This document shows, one piece after another, positions 1-10,137 of a stretch of DNA of 64,000 nucleotides. The position numbers and the translations under genes are program-made. Below the pieces are notes generated by a model. It made no database searches. It saw nothing but the letters and a program-made list of their open reading frames with translations, and had not been told where the DNA came from. How positions within the stretch are numbered: position 1 is the stretch's first letter; the number at the start of each line of letters is the position of its first letter. This DNA comes from Arachis hypogaea (taxonomy: Eukaryota > Streptophyta > Magnoliopsida > Fabales > Fabaceae): the NCBI RefSeq assembly GCF_003086295.3, contig NC_092054.1, forward strand, positions 59,559,546 to 59,623,545, given 5' to 3'.

Positions 1-488
1 GGAAAGCCATCCTGGTTCATTTCTCAATTCTGGCGTTTAACCTCCTGGTGAGATTCTCACTTCTGGCGTTTAACCTCCAGTTTAAGGTTAAACTGGAGGT
101 TAAACTTCAATTCCAGCATTTCTTAGCCTTCATGATTCTGGCGTTTAAGCTCCAGTTTAGGCTTAAACTGGATCTTAAACTCCACATGTGATATTCAAGC
201 TTCCTTTATTGATTTTGTTGCTTCCTTGCCTAGCCTCTTCTTCCCTGAAATCATCCAAACAATTGCATCAAAGTCTTGCAAAAATTCATGAGAATTCTTC
301 CATTCATAGCTTTCAAGGAATATAACTAAAAACTCATGGAATTTGCATCAAAATCTTCATGTTGAATGATTTAAGACAAGCATGACTATTTGGCCCAAAT
401 GATTACTTAAGGCTCAAGAAAATGCATAAAACAACTAAAAATAAAAGAAAAAAGGCTAGTGAAACTAGCCTAAGATGCCTTGGCATCA
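1..488 (-). repeat. Element A 3' LTR, partial
   Basis: Matches 5217-5704 at a fixed offset of 5216 and diverges exactly after GGCATCA. It contains copies of the GTTTAACCTCCAG and GTTTAAGCTCCAG inverted repeats at about 68-105 and 143-180. The remainder of the LTR lies left of the window. Confidence 0.9.
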
Positions 489-526
489 CAACACCAAACT
501 TAATTCTTGCTTGTCCCCAAGCAAGT
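489..526 (-). promoter_or_regulatory. Element A 3' LTR boundary hairpin and TTAAGTTTGGTGTTG
   Basis: On the minus strand, arms TTGCTTG and CAAGCAA (507-524) enclose a GGGA loop; TTAAGTTTGGTGTTG follows directly against the LTR. The same module abuts the 3' LTR of B, C and K. It occupies the place of the polypurine tract but is not purine rich. Confidence 0.7.
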
Positions 527-2066
527 TCTGAATTATTGAGAAGAAAGAATGAAACAGAAAGTAAATTCATTAGCCATATCAGTAAGTAATTGACATTGAT
601 TAATGGCGTGTTCATGCAGAAAGTTGTTGCAGCATCACTTTATTGTTTCTTAGGTAAGAATGTCACTTTTTATGTTTCCACTAAAACACTGCTTATGGCC
701 TCTTGTTATTCACATATCCTTGGCAAGTTTCTTTTCTTTGTTTTTCTTTTTCTTTGAGCTTATTTGCTCCTTGTTGCTCAGTGTCATGTGTTGCTCAAGC
801 CTTTGGCATTTTCTTTTTCTTATTAGTGCACTACACATATCCACTACAGGCATTTTAGTTCACATTTCTTCTTGAGACATTGGTGCCCAGCACCTCTTTG
901 TGTGACTAAATGTTTTGTATTTAGGTTGCTCTTGATAATGGACTTTTGGTTGATAATCCCGGGTTAGTTAACCCAAGTTACCAAGTGTTGAAACACTCCT
1001 CAGAACCTATTCATCCAAGCATATCCTTAATACATAAACACCACAGGCATTTGTCTCAGAAGTTCAAACCATTGGTGCCTAGCTTATTTTCTCAATTTTT
1101 TTGCTTTTTGGTTGCCCTTTTTCAGTGGCTTTTTCCTCTTCTTTTTCTTTCTTTTTCATGGCCAAAGACATTTATTCATCAAGATCCATAGACAGCATCC
1201 TAATTTCCACTAAAAGTGACAATTCTAACTTTATTTCTTAGTGAGCTGACTATTCAATCAAACATGCATACCACCACTTAATCTTATTTGATTTCTTACC
1301 AAATGGAATTGAGTTACTTTTGTTCAAACATTTCTTTTATTTTATGGAAACAGAACAAGCATGGCAAGCATTTGTTTAAGAAGATGAAGTTATCCAGACA
1401 CTTAGACTATCACTTATTTGAAAATTAAACAAACAGACAAACAAAAACTGCAATGACTCAAACTTAAAGCAGGGGTGCATGCAAACTTCAAATATCAGCA
1501 ATTCAAAGTACAAGCAATTAAGTGACAATACAACCTTTTAGCATCTTCTTTGTTGTTCATCATCCTTCCTAGCCTTGGTGTTCTCTTTGATGATGATGTA
1601 TATTCCTTCCATGAGATTGATTGTCTTCCTGCAAAGCTATTAGAAGTTGCTTGTTCCCCAAGCACTTTGAGAATTGGTTAGCATGCATGGATGTTTGTAG
1701 GCCTCTGAACTTAGATTGGTGTGTGAACACGAAACTTAGTTCCTTGCCATATGCAGCAATTGGGATCATATGCAGAAAACCTCATGTGCTTTTATTAAGA
1801 AAATAACTATGAACTAGAAAAAGAAACTATGAACTAGAAATTAAACTATTGTTTAAGTAGTTTCCCTGATTGGTTGGAGCTAGTGACTAGTCATGCTGAG
1901 GTAGAAATGTGCTTTTAATGAAGTTTTTGGTGGAACACCAAACTTAGAATCTCACATTCACCCTTGAATTGTTTTGGTGTGCAACACCAAATTTAGCTCC
2001 TTGCAATACAGATAAATCTACTTAACTCTTTTATTGAAATAACTAGAAAAGAAAAACTACCTTTGG
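527..2066 (-). other. Element A 3' non-coding region
   Basis: No supportable ORF. It holds a degenerate direct repeat: on the minus strand, blocks around 1055-1030 and 855-825 each contain (T)GCCTGT(G/A)GTG followed by TATGT, next to GGCACCAATG, GGGTTAACTAACCCGGG and similar strings. Closely matching sequence lies at 12340-12740 in element C, so A and C are relatives. CT-rich runs near 720-770 and 1085-1160 are low complexity. Confidence 0.6.
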
Positions 2067-2112
2067 TTGGGTTGCCTCCCAACAAGCGCTTCTTTAACGT
2101 CATTAGCTTGAC
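2067..2112 (-). other. Conserved post-ORF module (element A)
   Basis: The minus strand reads GTCAAGCTAATGACGTTAAA then GAAGCGCTTGTTGGGAGG then CAACCCAA. Near-identical text follows the last coding region in B (6825-6857), F (24845-24890) and K (52497-52542), with a looser version in J (47990-48018). It includes the AAGCGCTT palindrome and overlaps the stop codon of the gag-like ORF. Role unknown. Confidence 0.7.
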
Positions 2113-3293
2113 ATGCTGTTCCTGACTTTCTTCCTCTTCCTCCAGTTTGTTAAGAGGAATGACTTCAAGTGGATAAAGGAGCTAGTTAGTGCCCCTTGTT
2201 GTGAATGCTTCTTTCCAGCAAGCTTTCCCTTGTGATTGGCTTGAGTGAACTTGCTTGTTGGCTCAGGAGTTGGATTGTTCTTCGACCTTCTCTTCTTCAT
2301 GGATATGGTCCTTTGTTTCTCGGTCACAATCCTCATTTTGGTGCTTGTTTCTACTGCCTTCACATCCTTGATCTCAGAACTTGGTTGTTGTTGGACATTT
2401 GGAGTATCCTGTTCATCAAAAGCTTCCTGAATTTGTGGTTCAATGAACCCTTCCTCTTTGCAACTCTCTGTTTCATTGGAGTGTGATCTCCCTTGATTGA
2501 CTTTCTCCCTTTCTTGTTCTTCTGATTCCTCCCTTGGGTTTGCCATGGTATCACTAGAAGAATTGTGGGTAGGGATTTGCTTTGATAGATATCCAATTTG
2601 TGCTTCTAGCTTTTGAATGGCAGCACCTTGATTTTGTAAGTTGGATATCACTTCTTCCTTAAAGCCTTTCAAATCGGCCACATCTCTGCCCATAGTTGCA
2701 ATCATTCCTTCTATCCTGTTTAATTGATCTTGAAATTGTTGGTTCGGATTGGGTTGATGAGGTTGATTATCTTGGCTGTGATATGGTGGCTGGGAGTATG
2801 TGTTTTGTGTGGGCTGATAGAGTCTTTGGTTGGAGTGTTGGTAGTGGTATGACTCTTGTGTGTAGTGGAATGAGTCTTGTGGATAGTGGAATGAATTGTA
2901 TGAATTTGAGAAGGAATTTTGTGCTGAGAAATGCTCAAGTGATGAAGAATTTGGATATGTAAAACTAGGAGGTGAGGTTGGATAATTCAGAGTTGATGGC
3001 TCTTGATGAATGGGGTGTGAATAAGTGAAATCTCTTTGGTTTTGATCTTCCCAGCCACAACTTGAGTAGTGATCAAATTCACCAAAACATGGACCATTTT
3101 GTGGCTCTGGGAAGTACCCCGTTTCCTGTTCCTGATACTCCCACCCACCATGAGCATAATAACATGAATCATTCTGTGGTGGTGGAGAGTTTCTCATGAA
3201 TTTTGATTGACCAAAAGATGATGGATACTCCTTTCTTTTTTGCAATGTGCTCAGTCTCAAACAATACTCATCCAAAGATAGTGGAAATTCCAT
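2103..3293 (-). CDS. Gag-like protein of non-autonomous element A (396 aa)
   Basis: The only intact ORF with a convincing context in the window. The first ATG lies about 180 bases after the primer-binding site, where gag begins in this group. Residues 1-185 are low complexity, rich in Tyr, Gln, Asn, Ser, Pro and His. Residues about 187-241 form a predicted coiled coil (QFQDQLNRIEGMIA to IQKLEAQIGYLSKQ) resembling the coiled coil after the capsid region of Athila-type Gag. Residues 330-390 are strongly basic, ending SFLLTNWRKRKK. I see no zinc knuckle and no clear Retrotrans_gag fold. A decayed relative is in element F (24881-25854), which supports a real family. Function is inferred: RNA or capsid binding allowing packaging by a related autonomous element. 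Confidence 0.7.
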   Translation of the reverse strand: MEFPLSLDEYCLRLSTLQKRKEYPSSFGQSKFMRNSPPPQNDSCYYAHGGWEYQEQETGYFPEPQNGPCFGEFDHYSSCGWEDQNQRDFTYSHPIHQEPSTLNYPTSPPSFTYPNSSSLEHFSAQNSFSNSYNSFHYPQDSFHYTQESYHYQHSNQRLYQPTQNTYSQPPYHSQDNQPHQPNPNQQFQDQLNRIEGMIATMGRDVADLKGFKEEVISNLQNQGAAIQKLEAQIGYLSKQIPTHNSSSDTMANPREESEEQEREKVNQGRSHSNETESCKEEGFIEPQIQEAFDEQDTPNVQQQPSSEIKDVKAVETSTKMRIVTEKQRTISMKKRRSKNNPTPEPTSKFTQANHKGKLAGKKHSQQGALTSSFIHLKSFLLTNWRKRKKVRNSMSS

Positions 3294-3474
3294 AGTGAGG
3301 CAATATCACAAACAGCTAGTGGTTAGTATGCTAACAAGTGAATAAGCAAAGAAAACAAATTAAAATTTGCAGAAATTAGCAGTAATAAACTGAAACAAAA
3401 ACTATTAACAAAAGAAAAGAAAAATTGCTCAATCTAGTTAACTTCCAATTGGAGAATTGTCAATCGAAAACCAA

Positions 3475-3492
3475 TCCCCGGCAACGGCGCCA
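3475..3492 (-). other. Element A primer-binding site, tRNA-Asp
   Basis: The plus strand reads TCCCCGGCAACGGCGCCA, which equals the 3' end of plant tRNA-Asp with CCA. It lies 6 bases inside the LTR, on the minus strand, as in Athila elements. Confidence 0.9.
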
Positions 3493-3591
3493 TAGACTTG
3501 ATGCGCATAAACTTGTTATGCTACGATTTAGGAAATTGCACGATCGGCAAAATTCCTTCCGGCAAGTGCACCGGTTATCGTCAAGTAAAAA

Positions 3592-3607
3592 CTCACAATA
3601 GAGTGAG
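3592..3607 (-). promoter_or_regulatory. U5-type hairpin (element A LTR)
   Basis: CTCAC, loop AATAGA as read on the plus strand, GTGAG; it follows GTGGGATTCGACC on the minus strand. The equivalent hairpin occurs at the same relative place in the LTRs of B, C, F, H, J, K and solo LTR E, with different stem bases. Confidence 0.6.
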
Positions 3608-4689
3608 GTCGAATCCCACAAGGATTGGTTGAATGAGCAATTCGGATTAGAAGTATGTTCTAGTTGAGCGGAATCAAAATTTAGATGAGAATTGCGGAAT
3701 GTAAAATTGCATGAATTAAAGAGCGAGAAGCTAAATTGCTGAAATTAAAAGGGATGGGGTGATTGCATGAATTTAATAGCAGAATGTAAAGAGAAAGTGG
3801 TAGATCAGAAATGGGGAATTCATTGGGTGTTAGGAGATATTGATATCTCCGAATCAAAACATTTTTATTTCTTCCTCAACCAATGCATTCATTGAATTTT
3901 GCTTGGCAATCTTATATGATTGGATCCCAATCCCTTGGCTCACCAATTCTCTCTAAAAACGAACAAATTCCCAATCCCTTGGTTTAAATGTTCATAAGAA
4001 GAGATGATGCTCGATCACTGATTATACCACACAGTTTCATGAACCACAATTTGGTAGGATTACATGTCACAATATCCACCCAAACCCCAATCCAATTCAC
4101 TGTGAGAAAGCTTCTCTAGCATGAATCCTCCATTCCTTTCCCAAGGTTCCGAAGGATTCCAATTATGGGTAGTTTCTTTCCCAAGACAACTACCCAATGG
4201 AATTAGATCGAGAAGCTTTCTAACAAAATTCAAGAGAAAAGATTGAAGAAGAAGATAAAACTATTATTGATTCATTGAATTACAATAGAGCTCCCTAACC
4301 CAATGAAAGGGGTTTAGTGAGTCATAGCTCTGAATTCAATTACAAAACTAAAAGAAAATCATCCAAAGTTCCCCCTCAGGGGCTGGATTCCCCTTCAATC
4401 CCCCTCTCTCAAATGCAGAAACTAAGGCCTTTAAATAGGCTCCCTAAATTACAAAATGAAAATGAAATTCAAAGCAAATTACAATCAAATGAAAATAAAC
4501 TATTCTAGATGATTCTTGTGGCCTTGATTTGGTGTTGTTGATGGGCCTTGCTTGCTTGAAGGGTAGAGTGACATAATTGATCCAAAAAGGATAATGATCC
4601 ATTAAACTACACTCAAACGTTGCACTCCCCTTTCTTGAGTCGTCACTTTGTTCTCTTGTCAACCTTGCCAATTTGATGCCAAATATAGA

Positions 4690-4970
4690 CTATTATACCT
4701 CGTTGGAAAGCTATGGATGTCAGCTTTCTAACGCAACTGGAAGCACCTCAATTGGATCTCTATAGCTCAAGTTATACTCCATGGAAGGTGCAGAGGTCAG
4801 CTGGCCTGATTGCATGTTGGTACTATGCTCTTCTATGCACATTACGGGGCTGTTTTCTCCCTCAATTTTTAGTATCCACCATGCATGCCATATATGCTTG
4901 GAAAGCTCTAGATGTCTTCTTTCCAATGCATTTTGAATCACCTCATTTGGAGTTTTGTAGCTCAAGTTAT
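4690..4970 (-). promoter_or_regulatory. Duplicated U3 block with TATA-like motif (element A)
   Basis: Two copies (4690-4780 and 4888-4970) of a block that on the minus strand reads GAGCTA(C/T)A(A/G)...CCAA(T/A)TGAGGTG...TTGGAAAG...CTTTCCAA, the downstream copy ending in TATAATAGT. Single copies are in B (10434-10522), F (27286-27368) and K (50311-50396, 58988-59072). Conservation across LTR families and the TATA-like end suggest the core promoter; this is inference. Confidence 0.5.
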
Positions 4971-5011
4971 TTATGTTTGAAGAAGGCATGGTCAAGCTGT
5001 TCCATATAACA

Positions 5012-5396
5012 CGTTTAAGCTCCAGTTTAAGCTTAAACTGGAGCTTAAACGCTGGCACTCCCTGGAGGCACAAGCTCGAGCACGTTTAAGCTTCAGTTTA
5101 AGGTTAAACTGAAGCTTAAACGTGGAAATGGAAGAAGGCAACCCTGGAGTGTGGAATTGTCGAACACGTTTAAGCTTCAGTTTAAGGTTAAACTGAAGCT
5201 TAAACGTGGAAATGGAGGAAAGCCATCCTGGTTCATTTCTCAATTCTGGCGTTTAACCTCCTGGTGAGATTCTCACTTCTGGCGTTTAACCTCCAGTTTA
5301 AGGTTAAACTGGAGGTTAAACTTCAATTCCAGCATTTCTTAGCCTTCATGATTCTGGCGTTTAAGCTCCAGTTTAGGCTTAAACTGGATCTTAAAC
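5012..5396. repeat. Long palindrome array in element A LTR
   Basis: Perfect palindrome 5012-5051 (GTTTAAGCTCCAGTTTAAG joined to its reverse complement), then hairpins 5081-5124 and 5165-5208 with 21-bp perfect arms and a 2-base GG centre, 5284-5321 with 18-bp arms, and an imperfect copy near 5359-5396. Arms vary between units (CTCCAG/CTGGAG, CTTCAG/CTGAAG, ACCTCCAG/CTGGAGGT) while pairing is kept. Confidence 0.9.
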
Positions 5397-5705
5397 TCCA
5401 CATGTGATATTCAAGCTTCCTTTATTGATTTTGTTGCTTCCTTGCCTAGCCTCTTCTTCCCTGAAATCATCCAAACAATTGCATCAAAGTCTTGCAAAAA
5501 TTCATGAGAATTCTTCCATTCATAGCTTTCAAGGAATATAACTAAAAACTCATGGAATTTGCATCAAAATCTTCATGTTGAATGATTTAAGACAAGCATG
5601 ACTATTTGGCCCAAATGATTACTTAAGGCTCAAGAAAATGCATAAAACAACTAAAAATAAAAGAAAAAAGGCTAGTGAAACTAGCCTAAGATGCCTTGGC
5701 ATCAC

Positions 5706-6788
5706 TTATGGCATTGCCATGGGTCACAATATGGAGGTCATTTCGGAGGTGAGCGAACAGCCACCAAGGTCCTCCAATGTGGCTTCTACTGGCCTACACT
5801 CTACAGAGATTCCCGAGAGTTTGTACGTAACTGTGACAGTTTCCAGAGAGCTGGTAATTTGCCTCACAGTTACGCCATGCCTCAACAAGGAATCTTGGAG
5901 ATTGAGTTGTTTGATGTATGGGGTATTGATTTCATGGGGCCTTTCCCACCATCATACTCAAATACTTATATTCTGGTGGCAGTTGACTATGTATCAAAAT
6001 GGGTTGAGGCCATTGCCACACCCACCAATGATACTAAAACAGTGCTGAAATTCCTCTAGAAACATATATTCAGCAGGTTTGGTGTCCCCAGGGTACTAAT
6101 CAGTGATGGGGGCACTCACTTCTGCAACAAACAGCTTTACTCTGCCATGGTCCGGTATGGGATTCGCCACAAGGTGGCGACTCCATATCATCCACAGAGA
6201 AATGGGCAAGCTGAAGTCTCTAACAGAGAACTAAAAAGAATCCTGGAATGGACTGTAAGTACCCGTAGAAAGGATTGGGCACGAAGCTTGGATGATGCTC
6301 TGTGGGCTTACAGAACAGCATTCAAGACTCCTATAGGGACCTCTCCATACCAACTTGTGTATGGTAAGGCATGCCACCTGCCCGTGGAACTAGAACATAA
6401 AGCCTACTGGGCAACCAGATTCCTAAACTTTGATGCCAAATTAGCTGGAGAAAAAAGATTGCTCCAGCTAAATGAGCTAGAGGAATTCAGATTCACTGCT
6501 TTCGAAAATGCCAAGCTTTATAAAGAAAAATAAAAAAAGTGGCATGACAGAAAGCTGTCATCTAGAATCTTTGAACCAGGACAAAAGGTTCTGTTGTTTA
6601 ACTCTAGGCTCAGGCTGTTCCCCGGGAAACTGAAGTCCCGGTGGAGGGGACCATATATGATTACAAGTGTATCACCATATGGTTATGTGGAGCTTCAAGA
6701 TATTGATTCTGACAAGAAGTTCATTGTTAATGGACAGAGAATCAAGCACTATCTTGAAGGCAATGTTGAGCAAGATGCTCAAGGCTGA
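5706..6788 (+). pseudogene. Integrase of element B (5'-truncated by insertion, two stops)
   Basis: Would insert retroelement cDNA into the host chromosome. One frame runs from the junction with element A to the stop at 6786-6788, broken by TAG at 6057 and TAA at 6531. Zinc-binding HHCC region near the start: CHGSQYGGH supplies the histidines, but the C-x2-C reads CDSF, so the second cysteine is lost (TGC to TTC). Catalytic core: D in [13 protein letters not shown] in [10 protein letters not shown] in [16 protein letters not shown]. The C-terminal region has GPYMITSVSPYGYVEL. There is no chromodomain, as in the Athila/Tat group. RT and RNase H must lie left of element A. Inactive. Confidence 0.9.
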
Positions 6789-6824
6789 AGCTAGATTAAA
6801 AGCTCAGAAAGGTCCAGCTAAAGA

Positions 6825-6857
6825 CAATAAAGAAGCGCTTGCTGAGAGGCAACCCAG
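6825..6857 (+). other. Conserved post-pol module (element B)
   Basis: CAATAAAGAAGCGCTTGCTG then AGAGGCAACCCA; same module as at 2067-2112, 24845-24890 and 52497-52542, here just after integrase. Confidence 0.65.
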
Positions 6858-7035
6858 CCATGGGGCATCACTTCCTCTAAGCATTTTGCCCTATTCTTGA
6901 TTTTATTTGTTTATATAAAGTTTACTGATACTAAGGTAAAGACTCAATTGTATAAGTTCACAGGGTTACAGAAGGATTCTGCACACAAAACAGAGAAAAA
7001 GAGCTCACTGGCAAGAAAACACAAGTAAGAGTCTG

Positions 7036-7343
7036 TTTTGGGCGTTCAACGCCCAAAAGAAGCATCCACTGGGCGTTGAACGCCAGTAAAGATAGCCATC
7101 TGGGCGTTAAACACTAGACAGAAGCATCTTCTGGGCGATGAACGCCAGAAAGAAGCTCCTTCTGGGCGTTTAACGCCAGATTTACAGTATCCTGGGCGTT
7201 TAGAAAAACGCCCAGTGACAAAGGAGTTCCTGGCGTTCAACGCCAGAAAGAAGCAACAGCTGGGCGTTGAACGCCCAGGAGAGGCAGCATTTGGGCGTTG
7301 AACACCCAAAACATGCAGCGTTTGGGCGTTCAGACGCCAGGAT
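7036..7343. repeat. Array of GGCGTT-N-AACGCC hairpins (element B, pre-env)
   Basis: About ten units spaced roughly 25-40 bases. The first (7036-7058) is a perfect 11-bp hairpin, TTTTGGGCGTT and AACGCCCAAAA. Outer stem pairs differ between units (TTTTGGG/CCCAAAA, CTGGG/CCCAG, CTGG/CCAG) and mostly stay paired. A few units are decayed (GGGCGTTAAACACTAG). The same motif is in this element's LTR and at three places in element K. Confidence 0.85.
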
Positions 7344-7906
7344 GGTGGGGAGGAGGTGAATTCGTTTTTACTTCATATTTTTCATTCTAAATTTAATTTT
7401 CATGTTTCAATTCATGATTTCTTGCATAAACATGTTAAGAACCCTGATTTCGAAAATCCTTAATTTCTAAAAACCCCATTTTAAAAAAAAATATCAAATA
7501 TATCTTAATCCATAAGCACAAATCCTTTTTTTTTATCCAATTCAACCCTTTTTCAAAATTTTCAAAACAAATCTATCTCTTTTCATTCAAAAATCTTTTC
7601 AACTAATCAATATCTTTTTCAAATTTCCATACTATCTTTTTCAAAAATCCAAATCTATCTTTTTCAAATATCTTTCATATCTTTTCAATCTTAAATCATA
7701 TCTTCTATCTTATCTTTTTTTGTATTTTCGAAATAACCCACCCCCTTCTCCCTTTAAATATGGGTTCGGCCTCCCTCCTCTCTCATCCACCATCCTACAC
7801 TAGCTCTCCTTCTATCCCTCTCTTTTCTTTTCTTTTGCTTGAGGACAAGCAAACCTCTAAGTTTGGTGTGTTTATCCGTGATCACTAAACCATACCCACT
7901 AAGATC
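7344..7906 (+). promoter_or_regulatory. AT-rich spacer with possible internal promoter before the env-like ORF
   Basis: Non-coding, rich in CTTTTTCAAA-type strings. TTTAAATA at about 7754, followed by a CT-rich stretch to 7830, looks like a TATA box with initiator region. Downstream is a hairpin, TTGCTTG-AGGA-CAAGCAA (7835-7852), followed by AAGTTTGGTGTG. The promoter is inference. Confidence 0.35.
7835..7870 (+). promoter_or_regulatory. Second copy of the hairpin + AAGTTTGGTG module, upstream of env-like ORF
   Basis: TTGCTTG-AGGA-CAAGCAA then CCTCT then AAGTTTGGTGTG. Its partner copy is at 10138-10174, so the module brackets the env-like ORF and 3' region. Element K has the same arrangement (52029-52064 and 50657-50693). 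Confidence 0.6.
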
Positions 7907-9044
7907 ATGGCTCCTAAAGGAAAACAACCCACTCCAAGAGGCAAGAAAGAGAGTGTTCCAAAACCACTTTGGAATCAAGGAAAGTTCTTAACTAAAGAAC
8001 ATTCAGACCATTATTACAAAATAATGGGTCTAAGATCAGTGATTCCGGAAGTTAGATTCGATCTGAAAGATGATGAATATTCGGAGATCCAGGAGCAAAT
8101 CCGAATCAGGAACTGGGAGATCCTAGCCAATCCTGAAATAAAAGTGTGAAGGAATATGGTCCAGGAGTTCTATGCTAATATGTGGCATACAGACAGGCAA
8201 AGACTATCTGGATTTGCTATCTATGACTATCGGACCTTGGTCAGAGGAAAGATTGTTCATACCCACCCTGACAAGATCAGGGAGATCTTAAAGCTACCTC
8301 AACTGAAAGATGATCCAGACTCCTTCAATAGGAGAATGATGAGAACAGACAAGGGCCTGGATAAGATTCTAGAGGATATATGTATCCCTGGAGCCAGGTG
8401 GACCACTAGCACGAAGGGTGTCCCAAATCAACTCAAAAGAGAATATCTCAACCCAGTCGCCAGAGGATGGCTGGACTTCATTGGGCATTCTCTGCTGCCA
8501 ACTAACAACCGTTCTGAAGTCACTATTAGAAGAGCAGTGATGATCCATTGCATCATGATGGGAAAAGAAGTGGAAGTTCATCAACTGATTTCAACTGAAT
8601 TCTACAAAATTGCAAACAAAAATTCCAAAGATGCCAGGTTGGCTTATCCAAGCTTGATTTCTATGCTCTGCAAGGACGCTGGAGTAAGGATGGGAATAAC
8701 TGAGTATATCTCAGTTGAGCGGCCAATCACCAAAGCATCAATGGAAAAACAACAATCACAGGATGACCCCATCAAGAAGAGAACACAGGAAATTCTCCCA
8801 GAAATCCCTCAATCTGAATACTGGGAGTATCTTGAAACATCTATTACCAAGATGCAAGAAGCTATGGAACAAATACAAAAAGAACAGAAGGAACAAAGTA
8901 GCATTCTGTGTTCTTTATTTGCTTAAAGAACAGGAGGAGCAAGGGCGTGATTTAAGGGAATTGAAGCGCCAGAAATTATCTCTTGAAGGACCAAGCACCC
9001 CGCAGATTAGAGGAACATCCACTTCCCAGAACAAAGGTTGTTAA
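7907..9044 (+). pseudogene. Env-like / putative plant transposon protein ORF (element B)
   Basis: ORF between pol and the 3' LTR, the position of the env-like gene in Athila-type elements. It starts MAPKGKQPTPRGKKE, a short basic N-terminus, then WNQGKFLTKEHSDHYYKIMG. After an in-frame TGA at 8147 it has VQEFYANMW and LVRGKIVHTHPDKIREIL, features of the putative plant transposon protein domain (Pfam Transposase_32), found in such ORFs. A coiled coil (MQEAMEQIQKEQKEQ) lies near the end. A frameshift near 8905-8925 puts the last part (LKEQEEQGRDLRELKRQK) in another frame to 9044. No signal peptide or membrane span is seen, so a membrane envelope role is not supported. J has a relative at 59447 and K a deleted relative at 51756-51989. 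Confidence 0.7.
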
Positions 9045-10137
9045 ATTCCAATCTTAGCCTTAACTCTGTGATAGCTGTTTTTATTTTAGTTTTACCTCAG
9101 GAGTCATATAGTAGTAATTAGTATCTATATTTTTGATTTTATCCCCAATTAAGCTATAATTTAATCTTATCATCATCATTAAACATGAATAAAATAGAAG
9201 AATTTCTTTAGAATAAGAGGCAATATTTTTTTCTAGTTTTTAATAAGATAAATTCTAATTGTTTACATGTGGTGGCAATGCTTTCTGTCTTCTGAATGAA
9301 TGCTTGAACAGTGCATATGTCTTTTGAATTTGATGTTTAAGACTGTTAAATATGTTGGCTCTTGAAAGAATGATGAACATGAGACATGTTATTGATAATC
9401 TAAAAAATCATAAAAATGATTCTTGAAGCAAGAAAAAGCAGCAAAGAACAAAGCTTGCAGAAAAAAAAATATAGAGAAAGAAAAAGAGAAAGCAAGCAGA
9501 AAATGCCAAAGCTCTTAAAACCAAAAGGCAAGAGCAAAAAGCCAATAACCCTTAAAACCAAAAGGCAAGGGTAAATAAAAAGGATCCCAAGGCTTTGAGC
9601 ATCAGTGGATAGGAGGGCCTACAGGAATAAAATCCTGGCCTAAGCGGCTAAACCAAGCTGTCCCTAACCATGTGCTTGTGGCGTGAAGGTGTCAAGTGAA
9701 AACTTGAGACTGAGCGGTTAAAGTCAAGGTCCAAAGCAAAATAAGAGTGTGCTTAAGAACCCTGGACACCTCTAATTGGGGACCTTAGCAAAGATGAGTC
9801 ACAATCTAAAAAGGTTCACCCAATTATGTGTTTGTGGCATTTATGTATCCGGTGGTAATACTGGAAAACAAAGTGCTTAGGGCCATGGCCAAGACTCATA
9901 AAGTAGCTATGTTCAAGAATCATCATACTGAAATAGGAGAATCAATAACACTATCTGAATTCTAAGTTCCTATAGATGCCAATCACTCTGAGCTTCAATG
10001 GATAAAGTGAGGTGCCAAAACTGTTCGGAAGCAAAAAGCTACTAGTCCCGCTCATCTAATTAGAATCTGAGCTTCACTCAAAAACTCTGAGACATTATTG
10101 CTTCTTTACTTATTAATATTCTATTTTATTTATCTAG
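9045..10137 (+). other. Element B 3' non-coding region
   Basis: No ORF. Contains two diverged copies of a unit with (T)G(C/T)TTGTGGC(G/A)T (about 9668-9690 and 9830-9870, the latter followed by TTATGTATCCGGTGGTAATA), matching units in K (51165-51135, 51010-50960), F (23825-23780), A and C. A-rich 9400-9600. Confidence 0.55.

Larger units (their letters stand above)
1..5704 (-). mobile_element. Element A: non-autonomous Ty3-gypsy-like LTR element (gag-like only), 3' LTR cut by window edge
   Basis: The first 488 bases repeat 5217-5704 nearly exactly, so they are the two LTRs of one minus-strand element. Order on the minus strand: 5' LTR 5704-3499, tRNA-Asp primer site, short leader, one ORF (3293-2103), non-coding 3' region, boundary hairpin, 3' LTR from 488 leftward. 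The interior is only about 3.0 kb and has no protease, reverse transcriptase or integrase, so it must borrow enzymes. LTR ends are TGATGC...GCATCA. It sits inside the integrase gene of element B; the right flank is CTTAT and the left flank is outside the window, so the target duplication cannot be checked. Confidence 0.85.
3499..5704 (-). repeat. Element A 5' LTR (2206 bp)
   Basis: Bounded by TGATGC and GCATCA, adjoining the primer site on the left and broken integrase sequence on the right. In transcription order it has the palindrome array (5396-5012), two copies of a conserved upstream block (4970-4888, 4780-4690), each with a TGGAAAG...CTTTC inverted repeat, the second followed by TATAATAGT, and near its end the GTGGGATTCGACC block with the CTCAC/GTGAG hairpin (3592-3607). 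Confidence 0.9.

Noticed and set aside
7907..9044. Calling the env-like ORF a true envelope glycoprotein
   Set aside because: No signal peptide, glycoprotein-like region or membrane span; a coiled coil and basic N-terminus instead.
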